From assembly GCA_900547475.1 (NCBI GenBank), contig URGW01000019.1, positions 3,344-67,343 on the forward strand: 64,000 nt of DNA, given 5' to 3'. Both the position numbers and the translations under genes were made by a program. Positions 18,002 through 26,751 of this stretch are shown here, in pieces. Positions within the stretch are counted from its first letter, which is position 1. Each line of letters opens with the position of its first letter. This DNA comes from an uncultured Clostridium sp. (GTDB lineage: Bacteria > Bacillota > Clostridia > Clostridiales > Clostridiaceae). Under the pieces are notes generated by a model that did no database searches, was not told the origin of the DNA, and was given only the letters and a program-made list of their open reading frames with translations.

Positions 18002-19063
18002 ATGAGAATACAAAGAGAAGAGCTTTTAAATAGAATTGATGGAAAAGAAGTTTATGTGTATACATTATATAATGAAAATACAAGTGTAAAAATAACAAAC
18101 TATGGAGGTATTATATTATCATTAATTACACCAGATAAATTTGGAGCAAAAGATGATATTGTTTTAGGATATGATAATTTCGAAGACTATAAGACTACCA
18201 CAACATATTTTGGTGCTATTATTGGACGTTGTGCTAATAGAATTGGAAAAGCAGAAATTGATGTAGATGGGATAAAGTATAAACTTGCTCAAAATGATGG
18301 TAACAATCATCTTCATGGTGGTGTTAAAGGCTTTAATAGAGTGGTTTGGGATTCTGAAGTTTTAAATGATAAAGATGGAGAGTATTTAAAGCTATCATAC
18401 TTAAGTAAAGATGGTGAAGAAGAGTATCCAGGAAATTTAGAGGTTACTGTTGAATATAAGTTAACAAAAGAAAATGAATTGATTATTAATTATTATGGGA
18501 AATGTGATAAAAGTACAGTTTTAAATTTAACTAATCATTCATATTTCAACTTAAAAGGTCATGCTTCAGGAGATGTATTAGATCATAGGGTTAGAATTTA
18601 TGCAAAAAATATAACTACTGCAGATTCTGAAAGTATACCTACCGGTGAAATAAGAAATGTAGAAGGAACACCTATGGATTTTACTAATTTAAAGTGTATT
18701 GGAGCAGATATAGATAAAGAATATGATCAATTAATTAATGGGAATGGATATGATCATAACTGGATTATTGATGAGTATACAGGAGATCTTAAAAAGGCTG
18801 CAGAAGTTATAGAGGATAATACTGGAAGGTTATTGGAGGTATTTACCACAAAGCCGGGAATACAATTTTATACAGGTAATTTCTTAAATGGGAATGAAAT
18901 TGGAAAAGGTGGAGTAAGGTATAAAAAGAGACAAGGATTGTGCCTTGAAACACAATATTTCCCAGATAGCTTACATCATTCAGGTTTTTCTAATGTAATA
19001 TTAAAAGCTGGACAAGAATATAAACATACTACAATTTATAAAATGAGCACTGTTAATAAATAA
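18002..19063 (+). CDS. galM: Aldose 1-epimerase (galactose mutarotase)
   Basis: A 353-residue mutarotase that interconverts alpha and beta anomers of galactose and glucose, feeding alpha-galactose to GalK. Conserved motifs are IIGRCANRIGKAE near residue 75, NNHLHGGVKGFNRVVWD with the substrate-binding His near 100, LTNHSYFNLKGH with the catalytic His near 180, YDHNWIID with the conserved Asp, and LETQYFPDSLHH with the catalytic Glu near 320. The length is standard. The ribosome site is GGAGGGG. It has its own promoter and is about 14 kb from galTK, so it is expressed separately. Confidence 0.96.
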   Translation: MRIQREELLNRIDGKEVYVYTLYNENTSVKITNYGGIILSLITPDKFGAKDDIVLGYDNFEDYKTTTTYFGAIIGRCANRIGKAEIDVDGIKYKLAQNDGNNHLHGGVKGFNRVVWDSEVLNDKDGEYLKLSYLSKDGEEEYPGNLEVTVEYKLTKENELIINYYGKCDKSTVLNLTNHSYFNLKGHASGDVLDHRVRIYAKNITTADSESIPTGEIRNVEGTPMDFTNLKCIGADIDKEYDQLINGNGYDHNWIIDEYTGDLKKAAEVIEDNTGRLLEVFTTKPGIQFYTGNFLNGNEIGKGGVRYKKRQGLCLETQYFPDSLHHSGFSNVILKAGQEYKHTTIYKMSTVNK

Positions 19064-19069
19064 TAAATA

Positions 19070-19110
19070 AAAATGACTAAGAGAGAATTCTACTCCTTAG
19101 TCATTTTTTT
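19070..19110. terminator. Bidirectional terminator between galM and zur
   Basis: AAAATGACTAAG (19070-19081) pairs with CTTAGTCATTTT (19096-19107), with A-rich and T-rich flanks on both sides. It serves convergent galM and the znu-zur operon and overlaps the last codons of zur. Confidence 0.8.
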
Positions 19111-19527
19111 GCAGTTTCTACAATAACCATATATTTCAAGACGATGTTCGGTTACATCAAAATCCATATCATCTCTTAGATGCTTTTCATAAACACAAAG
19201 AGGACAATCGGTTATAGGAAATACTTCTTTACAGTGTTTACAAATCAAGTGATGTTTATGTTCGGAAGTATTCATTTCATAAGAGGTTTTATTATCATCT
19301 CCTAAGATACATTTAGAAATCACATTTTTATTAGATAGAGAATCTAGTATTTTATAAATTGATGATAAATTTATAGAAATTGAATTTTCCTTTAATTTTG
19401 AATATATTTCTTCAGCACTAAGAGGTTGTGTACTTTCAGATAATACCTGAAGTACAGAAGTTCTATGCTTAGTTATTTTTAATCCTTTTGATTTAAGTAT
19501 ATCACTAAAGTTAATTTCATTATTCAA
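19090..19527 (-). CDS. zur: Fur-family regulator, probable zinc uptake regulator Zur
   Basis: A 146-residue Fur-family repressor. The N-terminal winged helix has LKSKGLKITKHRTSVLQVL and SAEEIYSKL; the dimerisation domain has HKHHLICKHCKEVFPI and the structural zinc cysteines CKHC and CRNC. The preferred start is TTG at 19527, because GGAGG lies 7 bases upstream; the ATG at 19545 has no ribosome site. It is the last gene of the znuA-znuC-znuB-zur operon, which argues for Zur rather than Fur or PerR. It should repress the operon at high zinc through the Fur-type box at 22207-22221. Confidence 0.82.
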   Translation of the reverse strand: MNNEINFSDILKSKGLKITKHRTSVLQVLSESTQPLSAEEIYSKLKENSISINLSSIYKILDSLSNKNVISKCILGDDNKTSYEMNTSEHKHHLICKHCKEVFPITDCPLCVYEKHLRDDMDFDVTEHRLEIYGYCRNCKKMTKE

Positions 19528-19557
19528 TTTACTACCTCCAGGCATTATTTATTTATA

Positions 19558-20400
19558 TTATACAAATTTGCGCCTAATAATTAAAGTGATAAAGAATATT
19601 ACTGCTGATACAAGAACAATTGTTGCACCTGTAACAGTATTTAAATAATATGAAATTATTAGTCCTGTAATACCAGAGAATACAGCAATTAATACTGAAA
19701 ACAAATGATATTGACGAACATTTTTAGAAATATTACGAGCTGCAGCAGCTGGTAAAACTAAAAGGGAATTTATTATTAATAAACCTACCCATCTTACAGT
19801 TAAAGTAACTATGACAGCTATGGTACAAGTAAATATAATTTCTATTAATAATGTATTCATACCACGACTATTTGCAAGGGAAGGATTTAAACTTGTTATA
19901 AGTAATTTATTAAATATTAAAGCCCAAAGTATAATAACCACAATAAATACAAAAAATAGCAAAATAATCTCCTTTTGAGTTATGCTAAGTAAATCCCCAA
20001 CTAAGTAAGATGAAAACTTACTTAAGCTACTAGAAAAACTCATAAGTACTAATCCTAAAGCTATTGCAGTAGATGAGAAAACACCAATTATTGTATCTGT
20101 TGATGAAGTTCCTTTATTTTTTATAATTGTTATAGATATTGCAAAACAAATTGAAAATAACGTTGCTCCCCACATTGGATCAATTCCACCTAAAAGAATT
20201 CCAATAGCTATTCCTGTAAAAGCACCATGTCCCAAGGAGTCTGCAAAGAAGGACATTTTGTTGCTAACAACCATAGTACTTAAAAGTCCAAAAAGGGGAG
20301 TAACTATTAAAATAGCTAAAAAGGCATTCTTCATAAAATCAAAAGATAGCCATTGAAATGGTAATATTGAATAAATAAAATTATATATAGAATCAAACAT
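19558..20400 (-). CDS. znuB: Zinc ABC transporter permease ZnuB
   Basis: A 280-residue membrane protein of the ABC-3 family (ZnuB/AdcB/MntB type) with about eight hydrophobic helices. Characteristic pieces are NKMSFFADSLGHGAFTGIA near the N-terminus and VRWVGLLIINSLLVLPAAAARNIS in the middle. It forms the membrane channel for zinc taken from ZnuA. It lies 3 bp after znuC in the same operon and is followed by zur. A manganese or iron role is possible for the family, but the zur-type neighbour and the His-rich ZnuA favour zinc. Confidence 0.9.
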   Translation of the reverse strand: MFDSIYNFIYSILPFQWLSFDFMKNAFLAILIVTPLFGLLSTMVVSNKMSFFADSLGHGAFTGIAIGILLGGIDPMWGATLFSICFAISITIIKNKGTSSTDTIIGVFSSTAIALGLVLMSFSSSLSKFSSYLVGDLLSITQKEIILLFFVFIVVIILWALIFNKLLITSLNPSLANSRGMNTLLIEIIFTCTIAVIVTLTVRWVGLLIINSLLVLPAAAARNISKNVRQYHLFSVLIAVFSGITGLIISYYLNTVTGATIVLVSAVIFFITLIIRRKFV

Positions 20401-20403
20401 ATC

Positions 20404-21198
20404 TTAAATGCCTCCTGTTTTAGATGAGTCTTCATTAGAATTATTTAATGATAATCCGAATATTTTTTGTGTAGCAGGATTATTAAAAACTTGTTTTGGA
20501 CTACCAGAACAAACTATTGTACCATTTACAAGTGCTACACGGTCAGAATATTTATAAACTAAATCTAAATCATGAGAAACTAAGATAATTGATAAATCAT
20601 AATTCTTTTTGATGTCCATAAGTATTTCATAAAATAATTCTAATCCATTTTGATCAACTCCAGATACAGGTTCATCTAATAGTAATATGTTAGGAATTGG
20701 ATCAAGTGCTAATGCAAGTAAAACTCTTTGAAGTTCTCCACCAGATAAAGCTCCAAGACGTCTATCTATTAAATGAGGAACTTTTACTCTTTTTAGGCTT
20801 TCTAATACATCTTTTCGGATTTTCTTTTTAGGCTTTAACCATGAAGGCATAGAAGTCTTACAACAGACAAATAAATCAAGAACACTAATAGGAGTATCTT
20901 TATCAAAGGTTAAATATTGAGGAACATATCCAATTATAGGTTGATGATATTTATTGTCATTTTGTCCAATAAAGTTTAAATTTCCAGAATGTTTAACTTC
21001 TCCAAGTAAGGCTTTAAGTAATGTGCTTTTACCAGCCCCATTTGGTCCAATAATAGATGTAAGTTCTCCACAATGAATATGGAGATTTACATCTTTAAGT
21101 ATTTCATTATTACCAATAGTAACTGAAAAGTTTTCGATTTTTGTGCAACAAAAGTTATTGCAGATATTATTTTTATTGAAGTTAGCTTTTTTTATCAT
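20404..21198 (-). CDS. znuC: Zinc ABC transporter ATP-binding protein ZnuC
   Basis: A 264-residue ABC ATPase: Walker A GPNGAGKST near residue 55, Q-loop in GYVPQYL, signature LSGGELQRVLLALAL, Walker B LLLDEPVSGVD and the H-loop VSHDLDLVYKYSD. It energises ZnuB. The N-terminus carries an unusual short extension with a cysteine cluster, CNNFCC, before the first ABC strand; its role is unknown. The gene overlaps the end of znuA by 4 bases. Confidence 0.92.
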   Translation of the reverse strand: MIKKANFNKNNICNNFCCTKIENFSVTIGNNEILKDVNLHIHCGELTSIIGPNGAGKSTLLKALLGEVKHSGNLNFIGQNDNKYHQPIIGYVPQYLTFDKDTPISVLDLFVCCKTSMPSWLKPKKKIRKDVLESLKRVKVPHLIDRRLGALSGGELQRVLLALALDPIPNILLLDEPVSGVDQNGLELFYEILMDIKKNYDLSIILVSHDLDLVYKYSDRVALVNGTIVCSGSPKQVFNNPATQKIFGLSLNNSNEDSSKTGGI

Positions 21199-22184
21199 TT
21201 TAATGCCTCTTTTAATACATTAAGATTTTCTTTCATTTTATTTATATAATCATCATAAGCATCAGGAGTAGAGTCTCCTGTTACTATAGGATCTAACTCA
21301 TAAACTGTAGCGTCAGTTTCAGTTGCTATAGTTTCAGCAATTTTAGAAGAGTATTGAGGTTCAGTAAATAAAGCTTTTATATTTTTTGATTTTATAGTGT
21401 TAATTATTTCTTCAATTTCTTTTGCTGACGGTTCAGAATCAGGTTCTATTACAATAACACCAGCTATGTTTAAATTAAATTCTTTAGCAAAGTAAGGAAA
21501 TGCTTCATGGAATGTAATTATATCTCTATTTGTTAAACTATCTAATTCTGCATGCATTTCATTTTTTAAGTTTTCTAATTTAGAAACATAAGTGTTAGTG
21601 TTTGACTCATAAGCTTCTTTGTTCTCAGGATTTAAATCTTCAAGTTGCGAAGAAATATTTTTTACTTCTTCTATGTTGCCTGTTACACTAACCCATACAT
21701 GAGCATTATATTCATGATCATGCCCATCATCTTCAGAATGTTCATCTTCAGAATGTTCATCTTCAGTATCGTGATCATGATCGTGGTCATCATGGCTGTG
21801 AGTATCATCTTCTAAAAGAGAGAGACCTTTAGTTGCATCAACTATTTGAAGATTAGGGTATTGTGAAATTATATCATCTAAAAAAGACTCCATTCCAGCA
21901 CCATTTACAACTAGAATATCAGCCTTTTCTAATGTTTTTAAATCTTGAGGTGTAAGCTGATAATCATGAAGACATCCTGTTTGTGATTTAGTCATATTTG
22001 TAACAGTTACATTTGGAATATCTTTTGTAATGTTAATTGTTGATATATATAGTGGATAAAAAGAAGTTACTATATTTAAAGTATCTTCATTAGTTTTATT
22101 TGAATCCACATTATTATTACAACTTATAAATAAGAATGATGTTGCAATAATTAGTGTCAGTAGTTTTGGTAATTTTAATTTCAT
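21195..22184 (-). CDS. znuA: Zinc-binding lipoprotein ZnuA/AdcA
   Basis: A 329-residue cluster A-I solute-binding protein. A lipoprotein signal (MKLKLPKLLTLIIATSFLF then ISC) anchors it to the membrane. Metal ligand positions typical of ZnuA are visible: His in GCLHDYQL, His in YNAHVW, His in TFHEAFPYF and Asp in YELDPI. Between the first two ligands is a His/Asp/Glu-rich loop (about residues 108-145), the hallmark of zinc-specific members. The ATG at 22184 follows AGGAGG. It is the first gene of the operon, behind a promoter with a Fur-type operator. Confidence 0.93.
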   Translation of the reverse strand: MKLKLPKLLTLIIATSFLFISCNNNVDSNKTNEDTLNIVTSFYPLYISTINITKDIPNVTVTNMTKSQTGCLHDYQLTPQDLKTLEKADILVVNGAGMESFLDDIISQYPNLQIVDATKGLSLLEDDTHSHDDHDHDHDTEDEHSEDEHSEDDGHDHEYNAHVWVSVTGNIEEVKNISSQLEDLNPENKEAYESNTNTYVSKLENLKNEMHAELDSLTNRDIITFHEAFPYFAKEFNLNIAGVIVIEPDSEPSAKEIEEIINTIKSKNIKALFTEPQYSSKIAETIATETDATVYELDPIVTGDSTPDAYDDYINKMKENLNVLKEALK

Positions 22185-22206
22185 AACTTGTCCTCCTAAA
22201 GTCAAA

Positions 22207-22261
22207 TGATAATAATTTGCAATTATAATAAACATTATACTACTTTTATTGAAAAAGTAAA
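22207..22261 (-). promoter_or_regulatory. znu operon promoter with candidate Zur box
   Basis: On the minus strand TTTACT and TATAAT (plus-strand 22234-22239) form a promoter with a 16-bp spacer. Just downstream lies TGATAATAATTTGCA (plus 22207-22221), a 7-1-7 Fur-family-type palindrome with two mismatches. It is placed so that bound repressor would block the start of transcription. Confidence 0.55.
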
Positions 22262-22336
22262 TTAAAATTTTTATTTTAATTTCTATTTAACATTATATAT
22301 ATCGACAATAAAATATAAAAAGTTATTATCTGTGAA

Positions 22337-22366
22337 CGAATAAATAAAAAAATAAATAAATGTTCG
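22337..22366 (+). promoter_or_regulatory. PurR-box-like inverted pair upstream of the purine permease
   Basis: ACGAATAA (CGAA at 22337-22340) faces AAATGTTCGT (TTCG at 22363-22366). AATGTTCG is identical to the right-hand box upstream of the SAM hydrolase at 3792. The boxes lie just upstream of the -35 element, and the gene encodes a purine permease, a standard PurR target. The 22-base gap is shorter than usual. Confidence 0.5.
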
Positions 22367-22375
22367 TAAAAGGTA

Positions 22376-22403
22376 TTGGCATTTTAAAAATTTCTGCTAT
22401 TAT
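22376..22403 (+). promoter_or_regulatory. Promoter of the purine permease gene
   Basis: TTGGCA (22376-22381), a 16-bp spacer and TATTAT (22398-22403). A small hairpin, GTTTCTT-AGGA-AAGAAAC, follows in the leader. No purine riboswitch core was found. Confidence 0.55.
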
Positions 22404-22477
22404 ATAAAAGTAAACTCGTTTCTTAGGAAAGAAACCGGTAGATTTAATTAACAAAAGATATAAAGGAGATTATATTA

Positions 22478-23785
22478 ATGAATAACTTTTTAGATAATTT
22501 CTTTAAGCTTAAAGAAAACAATACAAATGTTAAAACAGAATTTATAGCTGGTATTACTACATTTATGACTATGGCATATATATTAATAGTCAACCCTTCA
22601 ATTTTAGCAGCTGCAGGAATGGATTCAGGAGCTGTATTTACGGCAACTGCATTGTCAGCAATAATTGCAACGTTAGTAATGGGGTTATATGCAAAATTAC
22701 CTTTTGCTCAAGCTCCAGGTATGGGATTAAACGCATTCTTTGCATATAATGTAGTTCTATCAATGGGATATTCATATCAATTTGCATTAACTGCAGTTTT
22801 ATTAGAAGGATTAATATTTGTATTATTAACAGTATTTAATGTAAGAGAAGTTATTGTTGATTCAATTCCAGTAAATATTAAAAGAGCTATTTCTGTAGGA
22901 ATAGGATTATTTATAGCATTACTTGGACTTGAAGGAGCTGGAGTAGTTGTTCATCCAGCTGATGGAGGAACTATAGTTGCTTTAGGTAATATTACGTCAG
23001 GAACAGGACTTTTAGCAATTATAGGTATAGTAATTACAGGGATATTAGTAGCAAGAAAAGTTAAAGGTGCATTATTCTTAGGAATGATAATAACAGCAGT
23101 AATAGGTATACCAATGGGCATAATAGATATGCCTAATAAAATCTTTAGTATGCCACCATCAATCAGTTCAACATTTATGCAATTTGAATGGAGTAATATT
23201 TTCTCTATAGATATGGCAATAGCATTATTTACATTATTGTTTATGGATATGTTTGATACTATAGGAACTTTAGTAGGTGTTGCAACTAAAGCAAATATGC
23301 TAGATAAAGATGGAAAGGTTCCTAATATTAAAAAGGCTCTTTTAGCAGATGCAGTAGGAACAACAGTAGGAGCATGTCTTGGGACAAGTACAGTTAGTAC
23401 TTTTGTTGAAAGTGCTGCAGGTGTAGCAGAAGGTGGAAGAACAGGATTAACAGCGCTATCTACAGCATTTATGTTCTTCTTAGCATTATTTTTATCACCA
23501 GTATTTGGAGTAATTACTTCAGCAGTAACAGCTTCAGTTTTAGTTGTTGTTGGATTATTTATGATTGAAAATATAAAGGAATTAAATTTAGAAGATTATA
23601 CAGAAGCAATTCCAGCATTTTTAACAATAATAATGATGCCATTTGCATATTCAATTTCAGATGGGATAGTATTTGGAGTTGTATCATATATAATATTAAA
23701 AGTATTTACTGGAAGATGGAAAGAGGTCACTTGGCCTACAGTAATAGTTGGAATAATATTTGTAATGAAGTTCATATTTATATAA
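22478..23785 (+). CDS. NCS2 family purine permease (AzgA/PbuG type)
   Basis: A 435-residue membrane protein with about 12-14 hydrophobic segments. Family markers are TTFMTMAYILIVNPSILAAAG near the N-terminus, KLPFAQAPGMGLNAFFAY, FMDMFDTIGTLVGVA and TSTVSTFVESAAGVAEGGRTG. This is the AzgA/PbuG branch, which imports hypoxanthine, guanine or adenine by proton symport. The ribosome site AAGGAG is well placed. PurR-box-like sequences lie upstream of the promoter, matching the expected regulation. It is monocistronic, with a strong terminator. Confidence 0.93.
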   Translation: MNNFLDNFFKLKENNTNVKTEFIAGITTFMTMAYILIVNPSILAAAGMDSGAVFTATALSAIIATLVMGLYAKLPFAQAPGMGLNAFFAYNVVLSMGYSYQFALTAVLLEGLIFVLLTVFNVREVIVDSIPVNIKRAISVGIGLFIALLGLEGAGVVVHPADGGTIVALGNITSGTGLLAIIGIVITGILVARKVKGALFLGMIITAVIGIPMGIIDMPNKIFSMPPSISSTFMQFEWSNIFSIDMAIALFTLLFMDMFDTIGTLVGVATKANMLDKDGKVPNIKKALLADAVGTTVGACLGTSTVSTFVESAAGVAEGGRTGLTALSTAFMFFLALFLSPVFGVITSAVTASVLVVVGLFMIENIKELNLEDYTEAIPAFLTIIMMPFAYSISDGIVFGVVSYIILKVFTGRWKEVTWPTVIVGIIFVMKFIFI

Positions 23786-23796
23786 AATTAAATTTT

Positions 23797-23840
23797 AAAA
23801 GCTCACTTTAATTAAGAGTTAAAGTGAGCTTTTATTTTTT
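23797..23840 (+). terminator. Terminator after the purine permease
   Basis: A perfect 15-bp stem (23797-23811 with 23819-23833), loop TTAAGAG, then ATTTTTT. On the minus strand it can also end the marR transcript. Confidence 0.85.
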
Positions 23841-23882
23841 AGAACAATTTCTTATATTTAAAAATATAGTATAAAGATAATT

Positions 23883-24323
23883 CTAAAGTTTCTTTATTAT
23901 AGTTAATAATGTATCTAAAGAAGAAGATAAATTGCTTATATCTTCATCACTTAAAGGAGAAAGTTTTTCTTTTATTACTTCTTTAATATATTCCTTACCT
24001 TCTTTTAAAACTTCTATTGCTTTAGGCGTAGCTTGTATTAATATAACTCTTCTATCAGTAGGATTATAATCTCTAGTAACAAGGCCATCTTCAACTAATT
24101 TATCGATTACAGGTGTCATATTAGGTTTAGATATACAAAGTTCTTTTGCCATTTTAGAAATAGGAAGTGGTCCGTTATGAACTAAATAAAATAATACTTT
24201 TATATGTGAATGAGGAATATTAAATTTTTTTGCAAGAATATTAGGGTTAAAAATATGTTTATTTAGAGAGAATAATAATAGATATAAATTATCAGATATA
24301 TCATTTAAATTTAAAGTAGTCAT
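23883..24323 (-). CDS. MarR-family transcriptional regulator
   Basis: A 146-residue winged-helix regulator: HSHIKVLFYLVHNGPLPISKMAKEL leads to the recognition helix region ISKPNMTPVIDKLVEDGLVTR, followed by the wing DPTDRRVILI-like segment (NPTDRRVILIQ) and a dimerisation helix. It is divergent from a two-gene ABC exporter. Two copies of an 8-6-8 palindrome in the shared 184-bp region are its likely operators, one beside its own -35 and one over the exporter -10. It should therefore repress both until a drug or other ligand releases it. Ribosome site AAGGAGG. Confidence 0.93.
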   Translation of the reverse strand: MTTLNLNDISDNLYLLLFSLNKHIFNPNILAKKFNIPHSHIKVLFYLVHNGPLPISKMAKELCISKPNMTPVIDKLVEDGLVTRDYNPTDRRVILIQATPKAIEVLKEGKEYIKEVIKEKLSPLSDEDISNLSSSLDTLLTIIKKL

Positions 24324-24353
24324 GTTAGCCTCCTTACAATACTAATTGATAAT

Positions 24354-24382
24354 ATTATAATCTATTAAAAAATAGTTTACAA
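24354..24382 (-). promoter_or_regulatory. Promoter of the marR gene
   Basis: On the minus strand TTGTAA (plus 24377-24382), a 17-bp spacer and TATAAT (plus 24354-24359). Confidence 0.7.
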
Positions 24383-24385
24383 TAT

Positions 24386-24407
24386 ATAGTTATAAAAATA
24401 TAACTAT
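24386..24407. promoter_or_regulatory. MarR operator 1 (palindrome)
   Basis: ATAGTTAT, spacer AAAAAT, then ATAACTAT: a perfect 8-6-8 inverted repeat, three bases upstream of the marR -35 element. Confidence 0.7.
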
Positions 24408-24429
24408 TATAAAAAAGTAACAATTTTTA

Positions 24430-24458
24430 TTGACAGAGAATAGTTATAAAAATATAAT
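24430..24458 (+). promoter_or_regulatory. Promoter of the ABC exporter operon
   Basis: A full-consensus promoter: TTGACA (24430-24435), a 17-bp spacer and TATAAT (24453-24458). The second MarR operator covers its -10. Confidence 0.85.
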
Positions 24459-24461
24459 TAT
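24440..24461. promoter_or_regulatory. MarR operator 2 (palindrome over the -10)
   Basis: A second copy of operator 1 with one base changed (ATAGTTAT-AAAAAT-ATAATTAT), 54 bp downstream of the first and overlapping the exporter -10. The similarity continues beyond the palindrome (TATAAAAA). Confidence 0.7.
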
Positions 24462-24507
24462 TATAAAAATAGAAATATACTAAATTTAAATAAGGAGAGG
24501 AGAGCTT

Positions 24508-26751
24508 ATGCTTAATTTATTAAAACATTTAAAGCCTTTCGTTGCTTCAATGATACTTGCAATAGCACTTTTATTTGTTCAAGCTATATGTGATTTATCA
24601 TTGCCAGACTATATGTCCAATATAGTTAATGTTGGAATACAACAAGGTGGAGTAGAAAATGCTGTTCCTAAAGTTATTAAATCATCAGAAATGGAAAAGT
24701 TATTTATTTTCATGAGTGATGAAGAAAAAAATAATATCAAGAACAATTATACTTTGTTAGATAAAGATAACCTTACTATAGATGAGTATAATAAGTATCT
24801 AAAAGATTATCCAGAGTTAGAAAATGAAACTATTTATAAGTTAAATACTAATGAAGAGGAAAAAATAAACAAGTTAAATGATATATTTGGAAAACCAATG
24901 CTTATTGTTTCAATGTTAGAATCACAAGGCTTAAATGGAGTTCCAGGTATTGATGGTATGTTACCGCAAGGTATGGACTTATCTAATATGGATCCTTTTC
25001 AAATGCTAAGTATTATGTCTAAAGAACAGATAGATAATATGTTAGCAAATGTGGATGAGAAATTAGCAGATATGCCTGAAAGTATGATAACTCAAGCTGC
25101 TACTAGTTATGTGAAGGATCAATATAAAGAAGTTGGAATCAATACTGATAAGCTTCAATCTAACTATGTAATTATGGCTGGATTAAAAATGGTAGGTATC
25201 GCTTTAATTAGTATGGTAGCTACAGTTATTGTAAGTTTTATTGCTGCAAGAGTTGGTGCCGCATTAGGTAGAAATTTAAGAAAAGATGTATTTAAAAAGG
25301 TTGTAGGATTTTCAAATACTGAATTTGATGAATTTTCAACGGCATCACTTATTACAAGAACAACAAATGATATACAACAAATTCTTATGCTTGTTGTAAT
25401 GGGATTAAGAATTGTATTCTATGCACCAATTTTAGGTGTTGGAGGTGTTATTAAAGTTATTAATACTGGAGCATCAATGGGATGGGTAATTGGAGTTGCA
25501 GTAATATCAATATTACTTTTAGTAATTGTATTATTCAGTTTTGCTATGCCAAAGTTCAAAAGTGTACAAAAGCTTGTTGATAGATTAAATCTTGTTACAA
25601 GAGAAAGTTTAACTGGTATGCTTGTTATTCGTGCATTTAGTACTCAAAAGTATGAAGAAGAAAAATTTGAAGTTGCTAATAAAAACTTAACAAGAACAAA
25701 TCTTTTTGTTAATAGAGTTATGACAATAATGATGCCATTAATGATGTTCATTATGAACGCAATAACATTACTAATTGTATGGGTTGGAGCACATAGAATT
25801 GATGAAGGTATTATGCAAGTTGGAACAATGATGGCATTTATGCAATATACTATGCAAATAATCATGGCATTTTTAATGATATCAATGGTTTCAGTTATAT
25901 TACCAAGAGCAATGGTCTCTGCTCAACGTGTATCTGAGGTTTTAAATGTTGATGTGGCAATTAAAGATTCTGAAAAGCTACAAATGTTTAACGAAAATGA
26001 AAAAGGAACTATTGAATTTAAAAATGTTTCATTTAGGTATCCTGGTGCGGATGAAGATGTAATAAGTAATGTTAGCTTTAAAGCATTCCCAGGAGAAACT
26101 ACTGCATTTATTGGTAGTACTGGTAGTGGTAAATCAACATTAATTAATTTAATACCTCGTTTTTATGATGTAACAGAAGGGGAAATATTAATTGATGGTG
26201 TAAATATAAAGAATGTATCCCAATATGACTTAAGAGAAAAAATAGGATTTATTCCACAAAAGGGACTTTTATTCTCTGGTACAATTGAAAGTAATTTAAA
26301 GTATGGTGGAGATCATATAGTTGATGAGGATATGATAAAGGCTTCTGAAATTGCTCAAGCAATGGAGTTTATAAACAGTAAAGAAGAGAGATTTAATACA
26401 GAGATTGCTCAAGGTGGTACAAATGTATCTGGTGGACAAAAACAAAGATTAGCAATTGCTCGTGCTATAGCTAAAAAGCCAGAAGTATTTATATTTGATG
26501 ATAGTTTCTCTGCATTAGACTTTAAAACTGATGCTAAACTTAGAAAAGCAATAAATACTGAATTAAAAGAAAGTACACTTTTAATTGTTGCTCAAAGAAT
26601 AAGTACTATAATGAATGCAAATCAAATTATAGTACTTGATGAAGGTAAGGTTGTTGGTAAAGGAACTCATAAAGAGCTTATGGAAAACTGTGAAGTTTAC
26701 CAACAAATAGCTCTATCACAACTTTCAAAGGAGGAGCTTTCAAATGAGTAA
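24508..26751 (+). CDS. ABC exporter half-transporter, subunit 1 (degenerate ATPase site)
   Basis: A 747-residue half-transporter: TM1 near residues 12-30, a long extracytoplasmic insertion (about 35-220, with a Met/Gly/Pro-rich stretch), further TMs to about 480, then the nucleotide-binding domain. Walker A is GSTGSGKST and the signature VSGGQKQRLAIARA. Walker B is VFIFDDSFSALD, where Asp replaces the catalytic Glu. That substitution is typical of the inactive-site half of heterodimeric multidrug exporters such as BmrCD or TM287/288. The insertion between TM1 and TM2 is larger than in most relatives. It overlaps the partner gene by 8 bases and is under MarR-type control. Confidence 0.92.
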   Translation: MLNLLKHLKPFVASMILAIALLFVQAICDLSLPDYMSNIVNVGIQQGGVENAVPKVIKSSEMEKLFIFMSDEEKNNIKNNYTLLDKDNLTIDEYNKYLKDYPELENETIYKLNTNEEEKINKLNDIFGKPMLIVSMLESQGLNGVPGIDGMLPQGMDLSNMDPFQMLSIMSKEQIDNMLANVDEKLADMPESMITQAATSYVKDQYKEVGINTDKLQSNYVIMAGLKMVGIALISMVATVIVSFIAARVGAALGRNLRKDVFKKVVGFSNTEFDEFSTASLITRTTNDIQQILMLVVMGLRIVFYAPILGVGGVIKVINTGASMGWVIGVAVISILLLVIVLFSFAMPKFKSVQKLVDRLNLVTRESLTGMLVIRAFSTQKYEEEKFEVANKNLTRTNLFVNRVMTIMMPLMMFIMNAITLLIVWVGAHRIDEGIMQVGTMMAFMQYTMQIIMAFLMISMVSVILPRAMVSAQRVSEVLNVDVAIKDSEKLQMFNENEKGTIEFKNVSFRYPGADEDVISNVSFKAFPGETTAFIGSTGSGKSTLINLIPRFYDVTEGEILIDGVNIKNVSQYDLREKIGFIPQKGLLFSGTIESNLKYGGDHIVDEDMIKASEIAQAMEFINSKEERFNTEIAQGGTNVSGGQKQRLAIARAIAKKPEVFIFDDSFSALDFKTDAKLRKAINTELKESTLLIVAQRISTIMNANQIIVLDEGKVVGKGTHKELMENCEVYQQIALSQLSKEELSNE

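Noticed and set aside
22401..22440. Possible purine riboswitch upstream of the permease
   Set aside because: Only a 7-bp hairpin is present; the conserved loop-loop sequences of purine riboswitches are missing.
24386..24461. Transposon end repeats
   Set aside because: The duplicated palindromes coincide with promoter elements of divergent marR and exporter genes, which is better explained by operators.
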